Of a stretch of 64,000 nucleotides of DNA, positions 1-7,499 are shown in pieces; position 1 is the first letter of the stretch, and the number at the start of each line of letters is the position of its first letter. Source of the DNA: Saccharibacillus sp. CPCC 101409 (GTDB taxonomy: Bacteria > Bacillota > Bacilli > Paenibacillales > Paenibacillaceae); contig NZ_JAULSA010000004.1 of assembly GCF_030518235.1 (NCBI RefSeq), positions 186,001 through 250,000 on the forward strand, read 5' to 3'. Both the position numbers and the translations under genes were made by a program. The notes below the pieces were generated by a model. It was given only the letters and a program-made list of their open reading frames with translations, had not been told where the DNA came from and did not search any database.

Positions 1-398
1 TCAAACTTTGCGAATGCCGCTTTGGCCGCCGCTTTCTGCGATGCCGTGTACGTAACGGTCGTCAATCCCGACTGCGTATCGCCGGGCGCCGGAGCGGTCG
101 ATCCGCCGGTGCTGCCGATTACGACTTTCTTGCCGGCCGCATCGTAGGTGACCGGCGTATTCAGCGCTTCGCCCAGCGCCCGGACCGGCAGGTACGTCGT
201 ATTGTTGTACGTGATCGGATCAAGCTTCTTGCCCGAAGCATCGGTCGGACTGTAGGATTTTCCGTTTACGACGAAGCCCAGTCCGTGATTGAGCTGCGCT
301 TTGATCGTTTCGACATTCGAAGCGGCGAACGCGCCGACCGAACCGGATACCGCCATGCCCGCCACCATTGCCGCCGCGATTAATTTTTTCGATTTCAT
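1..398 (-). CDS. Secreted stalk-domain protein, C-terminus outside the window
   Basis: The reading frame starts at the ATG at 398-396, with a CGGGAGG ribosome site 11-17 bases upstream, and stays open to the window edge, so only the first 132 residues are seen. Residues 1-26 are a Sec signal peptide (KSKK, a hydrophobic alanine/glycine/valine stretch, then AFA-A). Residues about 42-98 (VNGKSYSP..., YLPVRALGEAL, AGKKVVIG) match the copper-amine-oxidase N-terminal-like 'stalk' domain, which is common in exported cell-wall proteins of Paenibacillaceae and is not an enzyme by itself. A Gly/Ser/Pro/Thr-rich linker follows. The function depends on the unseen C-terminus. Confidence 0.85.
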   Translation of the reverse strand, partial: MKSKKLIAAAMVAGMAVSGSVGAFAASNVETIKAQLNHGLGFVVNGKSYSPTDASGKKLDPITYNNTTYLPVRALGEALNTPVTYDAAGKKVVIGSTGGSTAPAPGDTQSGLTTVTYTASQKAAAKAAFAKF

Positions 399-582
399 TG
401 TCTATTTCCTCCCGTGGATGCGGCCGTAAACTCCGGTGCTTGGCACCGCCGGCCGTCGAATAATTTTGGTTTGTTTTCTGTCGATGACCTAAATATACCC
501 GGGGAATATCTCGAAAAAGCCAATGAATTGTATCCGGGAAGTAAACATTTCGATGCGCGATTTCATCGGCAGAACAGCCTAC

Positions 583-610
583 AAAAAAGCCGCGGAGTAT
601 TATCCGCGGC
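583..610 (-). terminator. Terminator hairpin with T-run, outer copy of repeat locus 1
   Basis: GCCGCGGA-6 nt-TCCGCGGC (589-610) followed on the minus strand by six T (588-583). It is the distal, functional-looking terminator for the leftward dehydrogenase operon. A second copy with the same stem but no T-run lies at 944-965, nearer the gene. Confidence 0.75.
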
Positions 611-965
611 CTCAGATTGTCGAGAAACGATTGGATGTAAACCTAATTTAGGCGGTTCGATTGGAAGGAAAGGTCGGGAAAGGGCTGGAGAAATAAAGCC
701 AGCGGCAAGAAGAATCCAAATAGCTGCGTATAGGCCCTTATTCCGGCTTTATCTTACGTTTTCGAGCAAATAACTGCACTCATACATCTATTTCGAGCTT
801 TTGCGCTTCGATTCGGCCTTTGGTTCCCGAATAGCTGCACCTGCGTCGCTATTTGAAGAAATCGAAGGATTTCGCCCCAAATAAGTGTACCTGTGCCGCT
901 ATTTTCCATTTGGAACCATACCCGGCTTTCTCGACAGCCTGAAGCCGCGGAGCACTATCCGCGGC
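611..965. repeat. Repeat element locus 1, between duplicated terminator hairpins
   Basis: This is an intergenic stretch with no supported gene. TGTCGAGAAA (618-627) and TTTCTCGACA (927-936) form perfect 10-bp inverted ends. Just outside each end sits the same locus-specific hairpin stem GCCGCGGA/TCCGCGGC (589-610 and 944-965), with different 6-nt loops. The same arrangement occurs at 29.9, 35.8 and 47.0 kb with other stems. The interior here differs from the other three loci and carries the palindromic units listed at 718-905. Confidence 0.7.
718..905. repeat. Four degenerate palindromic ~25-bp units at ~50-60 bp pitch
   Basis: Units at about 718-742, 768-793, 830-854 and 879-905 share the form AAATAgcTGCACctgcGTcGCTATTT. 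The ends are complementary (AATAGC / GCTATT), so each is an imperfect hairpin. The spacers are also partly alike (cgaag/cgattt-type stretches). No start codon with a ribosome site or coding pattern was seen, so this is a non-coding repeat cluster. Confidence 0.6.
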
Positions 966-998
966 CTTATTGCTTGGAAAATTCGCTTGGCTTTCGGC

Positions 999-1751
999 TT
1001 AGACCGCGTCTTTGGCCGGACGGACGACCAGTTCGTTGACGTCCACGTTGTCCGGCTGGGTCACGGCGTAAAGAATCGCTTCGGCGATCGCCCGCGCCGG
1101 CAGCGCGATGCGGCGGAATTCTTTCATGAATTCACGCGAGCGCTCGTCGGAGATGCTGTCCGCCAGCTCCGATTCGGTTACGCCGGGAGAAACGAGCGTC
1201 ACCCGGATTTCGCGTTCCGTTTCCATGCGCAGCGTATCCGAGATCGCGCGGACCGCATATTTGGTCGCGCAGTATACGGCGGCGGTCGGCGTGACTTCGT
1301 ACGCGCCGGTCGAAGCGATATTGACGAACTGTCCGCTTCCCCGGCTTCGCATCACGGGCAGCGCGGACGCGATGCCGTGCAGCACGCCGCGGATATTGAC
1401 GTCGATCATGCGGTTCCATTCGTCGATTTTGTTTTCTTCCAGTTTGGACAGCGGCATGACGCCGGCGTTGTTGACCATCACATCGACCCGGCCGAACGTT
1501 TCCTGCGCAAACCGCACGAACGCTTCCATATCCGCCGGATCGGTAACGTCGAGTCTGCGGTAGCGGACGCTGCCGCCCGCCGCGACGATCTCCGATGCCA
1601 GAGCTTTCAGCCGCTCTTCGCGTCTTGCGCCCAGCACGACGTGCGCGCCGCTTTCGGCCAGCAGCCTCGCCGCCGCTTCCCCGATCCCACTGCTTGCTCC
1701 CGTAATCAGTACGACTTTCCCTTCGATTGCCTGCATTCGATTGCTGTTCAA
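999..1751 (-). CDS. Short-chain dehydrogenase/reductase (SDR)
   Basis: A 250-residue classical SDR, probably an NAD(P)-dependent oxidoreductase of the YdfG/clavulanate-dehydrogenase-like type; the substrate is unknown. The Rossmann motif TGASSGIG is at residues 17-24, NNAG at 94-97, and the catalytic Ser about 147, Tyr160 and Lys164 (YCATK) are all present, so it should be active. The start is taken as TTG at 1751-1749 because AGAGGAG lies about 9 bases upstream; an in-frame ATG five codons later has poor spacing. It follows the Atu4866-domain gene by 51 bases in the same direction, as a two-gene operon, with a divergent AraC regulator nearby. Its terminator is split by repeat locus 1. Confidence 0.9.
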   Translation of the reverse strand: MNSNRMQAIEGKVVLITGASSGIGEAAARLLAESGAHVVLGARREERLKALASEIVAAGGSVRYRRLDVTDPADMEAFVRFAQETFGRVDVMVNNAGVMPLSKLEENKIDEWNRMIDVNIRGVLHGIASALPVMRSRGSGQFVNIASTGAYEVTPTAAVYCATKYAVRAISDTLRMETEREIRVTLVSPGVTESELADSISDERSREFMKEFRRIALPARAIAEAILYAVTQPDNVDVNELVVRPAKDAV

Positions 1752-1802
1752 CTTGTACCTCTCCTCTCGCGCGCAGCCGCGCTCCGGCCGTTTGCGGCCC
1801 GT

Positions 1803-2090
1803 TTATTTTTCCCGGTAAAAAACCATTCCTCCGTGATACAGGACGTCTTCGCGAAACTCGCCGTCCGCGGTAAAGCCGGTATCGTCGACGTAATCGATCG
1901 TATTGCCGCGAATCTTGTAGCTGCCGGTATAAACGCTCGGCCGTCCGTCGCGCGCTTCGTCGTAACGGCCGCCGGGCAGCAGTTCCTGGCGGATCCGGCC
2001 GTCTGCCGTCACCCACATCCCGATGTAAGGGTGAGCCTGCTGGGAAGCGCGCGCCGCTTTGGCTTCGTTTGTTCGGTTCGTCTTGTTCAT
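1803..2090 (-). CDS. Atu4866-domain small protein
   Basis: This 95-residue protein has the conserved run of the Atu4866 family: IGMWVTADG (residues about 23-31), RQELLPGGRYDEARDGR, YTGSYKIRG, IDYVDDTGFTADGEF and GGMVFYREK. The family is a small beta-barrel-like fold of unknown biochemical role, often found beside SDR oxidoreductases and AraC regulators, exactly as here. The start is supported by AAGGAGG six bases upstream of the ATG. It is the first gene of the operon with the downstream SDR. Confidence 0.85.
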   Translation of the reverse strand: MNKTNRTNEAKAARASQQAHPYIGMWVTADGRIRQELLPGGRYDEARDGRPSVYTGSYKIRGNTIDYVDDTGFTADGEFREDVLYHGGMVFYREK

Positions 2091-2192
2091 GTCTGGCCTC
2101 CTTCGCTCGATTTCTATCCTTATTATGAAGAATTCGCGGCCGCGGCAGGTAGAACGATCGACGCAAACAATTGCCCGATCCGCGCAAATCCA

Positions 2193-2221
2193 TTTTTATT
2201 TTTCTCATCCTCATATATAAT
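2193..2221 (+). promoter_or_regulatory. Possible promoter of the AraC regulator
   Basis: A perfect TATAAT (2216-2221) lies in an AT-rich tract 110 bases before the regulator. The -35 region (around 2193-2198) is only a T-run, so recognition may depend on an activator. The transcript would run through the hairpin at 2246-2275. Confidence 0.35.
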
Positions 2222-2240
2222 GGAAGCCTAACCTCGCAGC

Positions 2241-2275
2241 AAAAAAGACCGGCTTCCGCCTGCGGCTGCCGATCT
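2241..2275 (-). terminator. Leader hairpin with minus-strand T-run
   Basis: AGACCGGC (2246-2253) pairs with GCCGATCT (2268-2275). On the minus strand the stem is unbroken (one G-T pair) and is followed by TTTTTT. It stands between two divergent genes, where no leftward gene needs terminating, so it may block antisense transcription or act on the AraC leader. Confidence 0.5.
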
Positions 2276-2331
2276 TTTCCTTATAAAGATAACGAATTTA
2301 AACGATATCAAAAAGGAGGCTATAAATCCCG

Positions 2332-3267
2332 ATGAGTATAAACGCTCCCGATCGCATGCTGTCCACTCTGGATGAGCTGGCCGGACTGATTGCCCGATAC
2401 TCCAAAAAGGACGGAACTTACCAAACAGAGTTCCCGGCCTTGTCGCTGATTCGCAGCTCCGAACAAACTTCTCCTTTGTACACGGTCTACGAACCGTCGA
2501 TCTGCCTGGTCGCTCAGGGCCGGAAGCTGGTGCTGCTGGCGGACGAGGCTTACCGCTACGGACCGGGCGAATATTTCGCCGTGTCCGTGGACCTGCCGAT
2601 CTCCGGGCAGGTGATCGAAGTCTCGCCGGAGCGGCCGTATCTGGCGGTCCGGCTGCAGATCGATCCGCAGCAGATTCTTGAGCTGATGCGGGAATCGCGC
2701 CGGGGCGCAGCCGCCCGCGCCCCGGCGGAACGCGGACTGTATGTCAGCAGCGCCGCAGGGGAGATGCTGGATGCCTTCGCGCGGCTGCTGCGGCTGCTGG
2801 AGACGCCGGAAGACCTGCCCGTGCTCGCGCCGATGGCCGCGCGCGAGATTCTGTACCGCGCGCTGCAAAGCGCGCAGGGAGCCGCGCTGCGGCAGATGGC
2901 GCCCGGAGCCGGACGGGCCGCGTCGATCGCCGAAGTGATCCGGCGCATCCGGGAGACATACACCGAGCCGCTGCGGATCGGCGATCTGGCGGCGGAAGCC
3001 GGCATGAGCCCGTCTTCGCTGCACCGGCACTTCCGCGATGTGACCGCGATGAGTCCGCTGCAATTCCAGAAGCAGATCCGGCTGCAGGAAGCGCGCCGGA
3101 TGCTGCTGAGCGAGCCTGTTCAGGCCGCGGAAGCCGCTTTTCGCGTCGGCTACGAAAGCCCGTCGCAGTTCAACCGGGAATACGCCCGGCTGTTCGGCCT
3201 GCCGCCGATCGGCGATGTCCGGCGGCTCAAATCGCTGCCGCAGGGCCGGACGGCGGGCAATGCCTGA
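2332..3267 (+). CDS. AraC-family transcriptional regulator
   Basis: A 311-residue regulator with the AraC N-terminal ligand-binding module of the YqhC-like family (residues about 25-180: SSEQTSPLYTVYEPSICLVAQGRKLVLL and YGPGEYFAVSVDLPISGQV). Two AraC-type helix-turn-helix units follow (about 205-300: IGDLAAEAGMSPSSLHRHFRDVT, AAFRVGYESPSQFNREYARLFG). The start follows AAAAGGAGG by about 12 bases. It is divergent from the SDR/Atu4866 operon, and regulators of this type usually control the adjacent oxidoreductase gene, so local control is inferred. The inducer is unknown. Confidence 0.9.
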   Translation: MSINAPDRMLSTLDELAGLIARYSKKDGTYQTEFPALSLIRSSEQTSPLYTVYEPSICLVAQGRKLVLLADEAYRYGPGEYFAVSVDLPISGQVIEVSPERPYLAVRLQIDPQQILELMRESRRGAAARAPAERGLYVSSAAGEMLDAFARLLRLLETPEDLPVLAPMAAREILYRALQSAQGAALRQMAPGAGRAASIAEVIRRIRETYTEPLRIGDLAAEAGMSPSSLHRHFRDVTAMSPLQFQKQIRLQEARRMLLSEPVQAAEAAFRVGYESPSQFNREYARLFGLPPIGDVRRLKSLPQGRTAGNA

Positions 3268-3303
3268 AGCGCCGGCTTCTTTGTACAAACGCAGCTTTCG
3301 CCT

Positions 3304-5112
3304 TTACGGGTTCGCCGGCTGCGGCTGCGACAGCGCGCCTGCGGGCAGTTCGAACGCTTCGTTCAGATCGCCGTAGTTCTTCGGTACCATCGTCCGGCGC
3401 AGCGTCAGGCGCTCGGGCAGCGCCGTCATATTCAAGATCGCAAACCGCATCGGTTCGCCGCCCGCGGGAACGACCGCATGCGAGGCGCCGTTCTCGTCGA
3501 CCGCCTCCCATTCTTCGTTACGCGCGTTAACGCGTTCCTCGTTGTAGTTCAGATAAACGACCGGCTGACCATCCAGCCGGCCGAGCTCCGCGCCCGTCAC
3601 TTCGAAGCGGTCGCCTTCGTTCTCCAGCACGGCCGGTTCTTCGGCCAGTTTCGCCGGCTCGAACGAAATCTCGACCTCCTGTTCCAGTTCCAGCGTAAGC
3701 CGATCCATGACAAGCGTAAGCGGCTGCGCGTCCGTATCGAGAACGTCGGGCGCCGGAAATACCACCGAGCCCTGTGCCCACGCCGCGCCCTGCGCATTTT
3801 GGCCCATGCCCCAATTGTACGTTTCCGGCGACAGGGAATCCGACTGATACGCGTAACGCGCCCCGTACCGGCTCAGCACTTTTTGCCGCGAATCTTCCAC
3901 ATGCCAGTAGATCTGCTTGTATCGTTTAAGGGCCTGAACAATTTGGTTCTGCCGTTCTTTATCCGGCTGCGCCGCCGTTATGCCCAGATCGACTCTCCAG
4001 GTATACGGCGTGCGGACGATCCGCTGCACCGTAAGTTCGATTCCTTCCGGCAGCGAGCGCGTATCGCGAACTTCGGTAATCGTCGCATATTCTGTTGCCC
4101 GGTCCAGATCGAATTCATACTCGAATTGAAGCGGGGTATCGAAGCCGATCTTGCGGTAAGCCGTGCCTTTGGTTTCGTCGGCGGGCAGGACGATCTGATA
4201 CAGGGAACCCGACAGCGTAATCGAATCTGCGGCCGGCTGATTCAGCAGATAGGTATAAGATTCCGAACCGGTTTCGTCTCCCCCCAATTCGAGACTTGCG
4301 TATACGGCGGCCTTTTCCCCGTCGGCTCCCCGGAAAGTAAACGGCGGGGTCGACTCCGGGAACGCATCTTTGACCGGATTGCCTTCGCCGTCCGTCGTCC
4401 GCGTAATCAGCGTGACCGCGGCGGCGTCGACCAGCACTGCCTGCAGCTCGAAGCGGAAGCCGCTTTTCTTGTCTTCCAATTGAATATCCGGATAATAAGC
4501 CAGACCCAGTTCGTCGTACTTCGCGGTTTTTCGAGTCAGCGCCCGCGCTTTGTTCCACTCCGCGGCCGGATCGTCCAGATGCTCTGCCGCCCGTTTCAAC
4601 GATGCCGGGTCCGCCGCCGTATCGAAGCTTCGTACCGGAGCGGCGGACGTAACCGCCGCTTTGCCCGGTCCGTCCGGCGAGGCTGATTCCTCCAGCGCGT
4701 ACCAGCCGCCCGCGCCCGCCAGCAGCAGCGCCGCTGCCGCTCCCAGCGCGGTCCGCCGCCAATTTCCGCCCGCGCGTTTTTCCCGCAAAGCTCCCGCCGA
4801 TTCCGCTCCGGCTCGAGCCGAGGCCGTCTTCGCGTCCGGCTTCGGCTCATGTTCCAGCGCAGCCATGACCCCCGCCGTAAAGTCCGCGGCCGGCTCTTCC
4901 GAGTAGATCAGGCGCTCCATTCTCCGCTGCTCGCCGACAATCTGCCGCAGGACCTCGCGGCAGCGGGCGCAGTTCGTCAGATGACCGGCGATCCGCTCGT
5001 CCGCTCCGTCGGAATCGATTGTTTCCGACGATTCGCTCCAAGCGCTCGCCGCGCCCCTTTTCCCGACTGCCGCCGCGTAAGCCTCCAGCTCGTTCCGGCT
5101 AAAACATCTCAT
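3304..5112 (-). CDS. Zinc-finger anti-sigma factor with large extracytoplasmic domain
   Basis: A 602-residue, single-pass membrane protein. The cytoplasmic part (1-115) carries the anti-sigma zinc motif, HLTNCARC at about 44-51 (His-x3-Cys-x2-Cys). One transmembrane helix lies at about 118-138 (TALGAAAALLLAGAGGWYAL). The remaining ~460 residues are predicted outside the cell and resemble DUF4179/DUF5643-type sensor regions, though this is weak. The ATG lies inside the end of the sigma factor gene (14-base overlap, different frame), so the two are translationally coupled. By family rules it holds the ECF sigma factor inactive until an envelope signal is sensed. Confidence 0.85.
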   Translation of the reverse strand: MRCFSRNELEAYAAAVGKRGAASAWSESSETIDSDGADERIAGHLTNCARCREVLRQIVGEQRRMERLIYSEEPAADFTAGVMAALEHEPKPDAKTASARAGAESAGALREKRAGGNWRRTALGAAAALLLAGAGGWYALEESASPDGPGKAAVTSAAPVRSFDTAADPASLKRAAEHLDDPAAEWNKARALTRKTAKYDELGLAYYPDIQLEDKKSGFRFELQAVLVDAAAVTLITRTTDGEGNPVKDAFPESTPPFTFRGADGEKAAVYASLELGGDETGSESYTYLLNQPAADSITLSGSLYQIVLPADETKGTAYRKIGFDTPLQFEYEFDLDRATEYATITEVRDTRSLPEGIELTVQRIVRTPYTWRVDLGITAAQPDKERQNQIVQALKRYKQIYWHVEDSRQKVLSRYGARYAYQSDSLSPETYNWGMGQNAQGAAWAQGSVVFPAPDVLDTDAQPLTLVMDRLTLELEQEVEISFEPAKLAEEPAVLENEGDRFEVTGAELGRLDGQPVVYLNYNEERVNARNEEWEAVDENGASHAVVPAGGEPMRFAILNMTALPERLTLRRTMVPKNYGDLNEAFELPAGALSQPQPANP

Positions 5113-5662
5113 ACCGCAAGCCTCCCTCGGTCTGCATTTTCTTATACAGCATTTTCTTCGCCCGGTGAATCCGGTTGCGTACCTGGCCTGTGCCGAGTCC
5201 GGTAATATTCGCGATCTCTTCGTAACTGAGCTCGTTCGTGTAGCGCAGCAGCAGCACCAGCCGATACTTGTCGGGCAGCGCTTCGAGCATCACCTGCACC
5301 TCGCGGCGCATTTCCCGCTCCAGCACCCGCTGTTCGGGCGTCTCGCCGCTGCTCGGCTCCGGCATTCGTTCTTCGCCGATCGGCCGGATGATGCGCTTCC
5401 TGGCAAAGTCGCGCATGGCGTTGACCGCGATGCTGTAAAGCCACGCCGAGAACCGCTCGCGCTCGTGCAGATCGCCCAGCCTGCGGTACGCCCGGATAAA
5501 CGTTTCCTGCGCCAGATCCTGGGCATCCTGATGACCGGCCCCCATGCCCCGCAGCAGGCCGTATATTTTTCCTTTATAACGATCCACGATCTCGGCGTAC
5601 CGCTGCTTGTCGCCTTCGGCGATCCGGCGCAGCAGTTCCGATTCCGTCAACGGCTCGCTCAT
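5099..5662 (-). CDS. ECF RNA polymerase sigma factor
   Basis: A 187-residue sigma-70 family protein of the extracytoplasmic-function group. Region 2 spans about 20-90 (YKGKIYGLLRGMG, DAQDLAQETFIRAYRRL, FSAWLYSIAVNAMRDFARKR) and region 4 about 120-178 (ALPDKYRLVLLLRYTNELSYEEIANITGLGTGQVRNRIHRAKKML, shown here only as landmarks). It lacks regions 1 and 3. The start follows a GGAGGGGGGAGG tract by six bases. It is co-transcribed with the overlapping anti-sigma gene. A possible autoregulatory site, with CGTCTAT on the minus strand near 5758-5752, lies about 90 bases upstream, but its -35 is unclear. Confidence 0.93.
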   Translation of the reverse strand: MSEPLTESELLRRIAEGDKQRYAEIVDRYKGKIYGLLRGMGAGHQDAQDLAQETFIRAYRRLGDLHERERFSAWLYSIAVNAMRDFARKRIIRPIGEERMPEPSSGETPEQRVLEREMRREVQVMLEALPDKYRLVLLLRYTNELSYEEIANITGLGTGQVRNRIHRAKKMLYKKMQTEGGLRYEMF

Positions 5663-5808
5663 CGGCCTCCCCCCTCCGCTTTTGCTTCTGTCTGTTGGTC
5701 CGATAAGGACCTCTTTCTTTTCATACCGTTCTGATCAGAAACAATATGTAGATAGACGAGCGGTCTTCGGAAACGTCTCGCTTTTATCGCAATAATCTTT
5801 TTTTACGC

Positions 5809-5835
5809 AAAAAAAGAGCGCTCCGGGGAGCGTTC
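5809..5835 (-). terminator. Rho-independent terminator of the CAT/PRD-like gene
   Basis: On the minus strand a GAACGCTCC-CCGGAGCGCTC palindrome is followed by seven T, 31 bases after the stop of the small PRD gene. Confidence 0.8.
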
Positions 5836-5866
5836 CATGGCTGCGGCTTCTATTCGATTCGGCTTC

Positions 5867-6313
5867 TCACACCGCTTCCGTGCTCATCACGACTTTGTTT
5901 ACATGCAGCATCAGGTCGAGCAGTTCGTCTTCCGGCATCCGCGCGCCGCAGCTGCGTTCCAGCTCGCTCCGGATCTCGCGCGCGCATTCGTAGCACTCCG
6001 GAAGGTTCTGCCGGATCAGCAGCGCCAGCGTACCGTCCGTCGCCGGGCCGCGTTCATCGCCGATCACGGCGCGCCGGACCGACGTGCGCAGATGCTCGGC
6101 GAACCGGCGGTACGTCAGCTCCGACACGTCTTCCGCTCCGATTCCGAAACGCCTGCGGATCGAATCGAATGCGTTTTCGAGCAGAGGAAACAAAAGATTC
6201 GTTTCCCGGTCGCGCCGCCCTTCGCCGCGTCCTTTTATCCAGCATGCCGCCTCGCCAGGACGTTCTTCCGCCGCAATCAGCATATGCTCGTTTACGATCT
6301 GCGTAATCCTCAT
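5867..6313 (-). CDS. Miniature CAT/PRD-type protein
   Basis: 148 residues. The first ~35 (MRITQIVNEHMLIAAEE...ACWIKGRG) resemble the start of the co-antiterminator (CAT) RNA-binding domain of BglG/LicT proteins, but the domain is shortened. Residues about 45-145 look like a single PTS-regulation domain (SELTYRRFAEHLRTSVRRA; a second helix region ending LLDLMLHVNKV). Full antiterminators have a ~55-residue CAT plus two PRDs (about 280 residues), so this is a reduced or degenerate form. No PTS gene and no clear RAT hairpin is seen nearby. It is divergent from a LacI regulator, with a cre-like site in the shared promoter region. AAGGAGG precedes the ATG. Confidence 0.6.
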   Translation of the reverse strand: MRITQIVNEHMLIAAEERPGEAACWIKGRGEGRRDRETNLLFPLLENAFDSIRRRFGIGAEDVSELTYRRFAEHLRTSVRRAVIGDERGPATDGTLALLIRQNLPECYECAREIRSELERSCGARMPEDELLDLMLHVNKVVMSTEAV

Positions 6314-6377
6314 GGTTTGCGCCTCCTTGTTTGGCTGCCTCGTTCCGCCTTTCCATCGATATCTACAGCTTAATCTA

Positions 6378-6397
6378 TGGCATCGATTTCAGGTCAA
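6378..6397 (-). promoter_or_regulatory. cre-like operator overlapping a -35 element
   Basis: On the minus strand TTGACC (6397-6392) is followed at once by TGAAATCGATGCCA (6391-6378), which fits every fixed position of the cre consensus TGNAANCGNWNNCW. It lies between the small PRD gene and the LacI-family gene, so it could bind CcpA or the neighbouring LacI protein. Confidence 0.5.
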
Positions 6398-6467
6398 GCC
6401 CCTTTTTTGAAATTTGGGGCGGCGCGCGCTTTTTTGTTATACTTTGAAGCAAAAGGGGGCGGGCAGC

Positions 6468-7436
6468 GTGACGAATATCAAAGAAATTGCGGCGCGGGCC
6501 GGCGTATCGCCGTCCACGGTCTCCCGGGTGCTGAACGGAAACGGCTATGTCAGCGAGGACAAGAAACGGCGGGTGCTCGCGGCGAGCGAAGAACTGGATT
6601 ACGCGCCCAACCTTAACGCCGTTTCGCTCAAGCGGGGCGCGACGCGGCGGATCGGGCTGGTCGCCCCCATGTTCGACGAATCGGTGCAGCGCTTCACCGG
6701 CGGCTTCGTTCGGGCGGCGCAGGCAGGCGGCTACAGCGTTACGCTGTTTATCACCGGCATGGACCGCGTCCGGGAACGCGAAGCGCTGGAAGCGCTGCGC
6801 CACAAACAGGTGGACGCGCTCGCGCTCGTCATCTTCGCCAACGATCTGTCCCTGATCGAATCGTACGCCAAATACGGCCCGATCGTCGCCTGGCAGCGGG
6901 TCGTCGCCGAGCATATCCCGTCCGTGTTCATGAATCAATACGACGGCTATATGCTGGGGCTGGAGCATTTGTACAGCCGCGGCTATCGCCGCATCTGCAA
7001 CGTCTACGGTTCCACCAGCCGGCTCAATACGGTCAGCAGGATGGACGCCTATCGCGATTTCTGCGCCGCGCATGGACTGGACGAGCACGAGTTGGAACAT
7101 TTTTACGAGATAAGCACCATTGAGGACGGCGAGCGAATCGCGCGCCTGTGGACGGAAAGCCCGCGCAGGCCGGACGCTTTTATCGCCGCGAACGACTACT
7201 CCGCCGCCGGCCTCGTCGCCGAAGCGAGGCGGCTCGGACTGAGCGTCCCCGGCGATTTCGCCGTCTGCGGCTTCGACAATCTCGAATTCGCCCGGCTGCT
7301 CGACCTCACGACGATCCATTATCCGGTCGATCTCCAGGCGGGCAACGCGTTCGCGATCATCCGCGGCCGGATCGAGGATATCGAACTGCCGCTTCGGCCG
7401 CTGCAATTTCATCTGGTACAGAGAGCGACGACTTGA
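6468..7436 (+). CDS. LacI-family transcriptional regulator
   Basis: 322 residues when started at GTG 6468 (AAAGGGGGC about 7-9 bases upstream), which gives the canonical N-terminus MTNIKEIAARAGVSPSTVSR with the helix-turn-helix and hinge helix (about 1-55). An earlier in-frame ATG at 6414 would add 18 atypical residues. Residues 60-320 form the periplasmic-binding-protein-like effector domain (IGLVAPMFDE, AFIAANDYSAAGLVAEARRLG, DFAVCGFDNLEFARLL), which binds a sugar in known members. No transport or sugar-use genes follow. It may regulate itself and the divergent PRD gene through the cre-like site. Confidence 0.92.
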   Translation: MTNIKEIAARAGVSPSTVSRVLNGNGYVSEDKKRRVLAASEELDYAPNLNAVSLKRGATRRIGLVAPMFDESVQRFTGGFVRAAQAGGYSVTLFITGMDRVREREALEALRHKQVDALALVIFANDLSLIESYAKYGPIVAWQRVVAEHIPSVFMNQYDGYMLGLEHLYSRGYRRICNVYGSTSRLNTVSRMDAYRDFCAAHGLDEHELEHFYEISTIEDGERIARLWTESPRRPDAFIAANDYSAAGLVAEARRLGLSVPGDFAVCGFDNLEFARLLDLTTIHYPVDLQAGNAFAIIRGRIEDIELPLRPLQFHLVQRATT

Positions 7437-7450
7437 CCGCAAACGCAGCC

Positions 7451-7490
7451 AAAAAGAAGCAGCCGTCCAGCACATGGAGGCCGCTTCTTT
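7451..7490. terminator. Bidirectional terminator between LacI and methyltransferase genes
   Basis: AAAGAAGC (7453-7460) pairs with GCTTCTTT (7483-7490), with an A-run on the left and T-rich sequence on the right. It serves both converging genes. Confidence 0.75.
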
Positions 7491-7499
7491 CCTATTTTT

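Noticed and set aside
414-773. A 119-codon rightward frame in the first intergenic region
   Set aside because: It runs across a terminator hairpin and palindromic repeats, has low-complexity composition and no homology signal.
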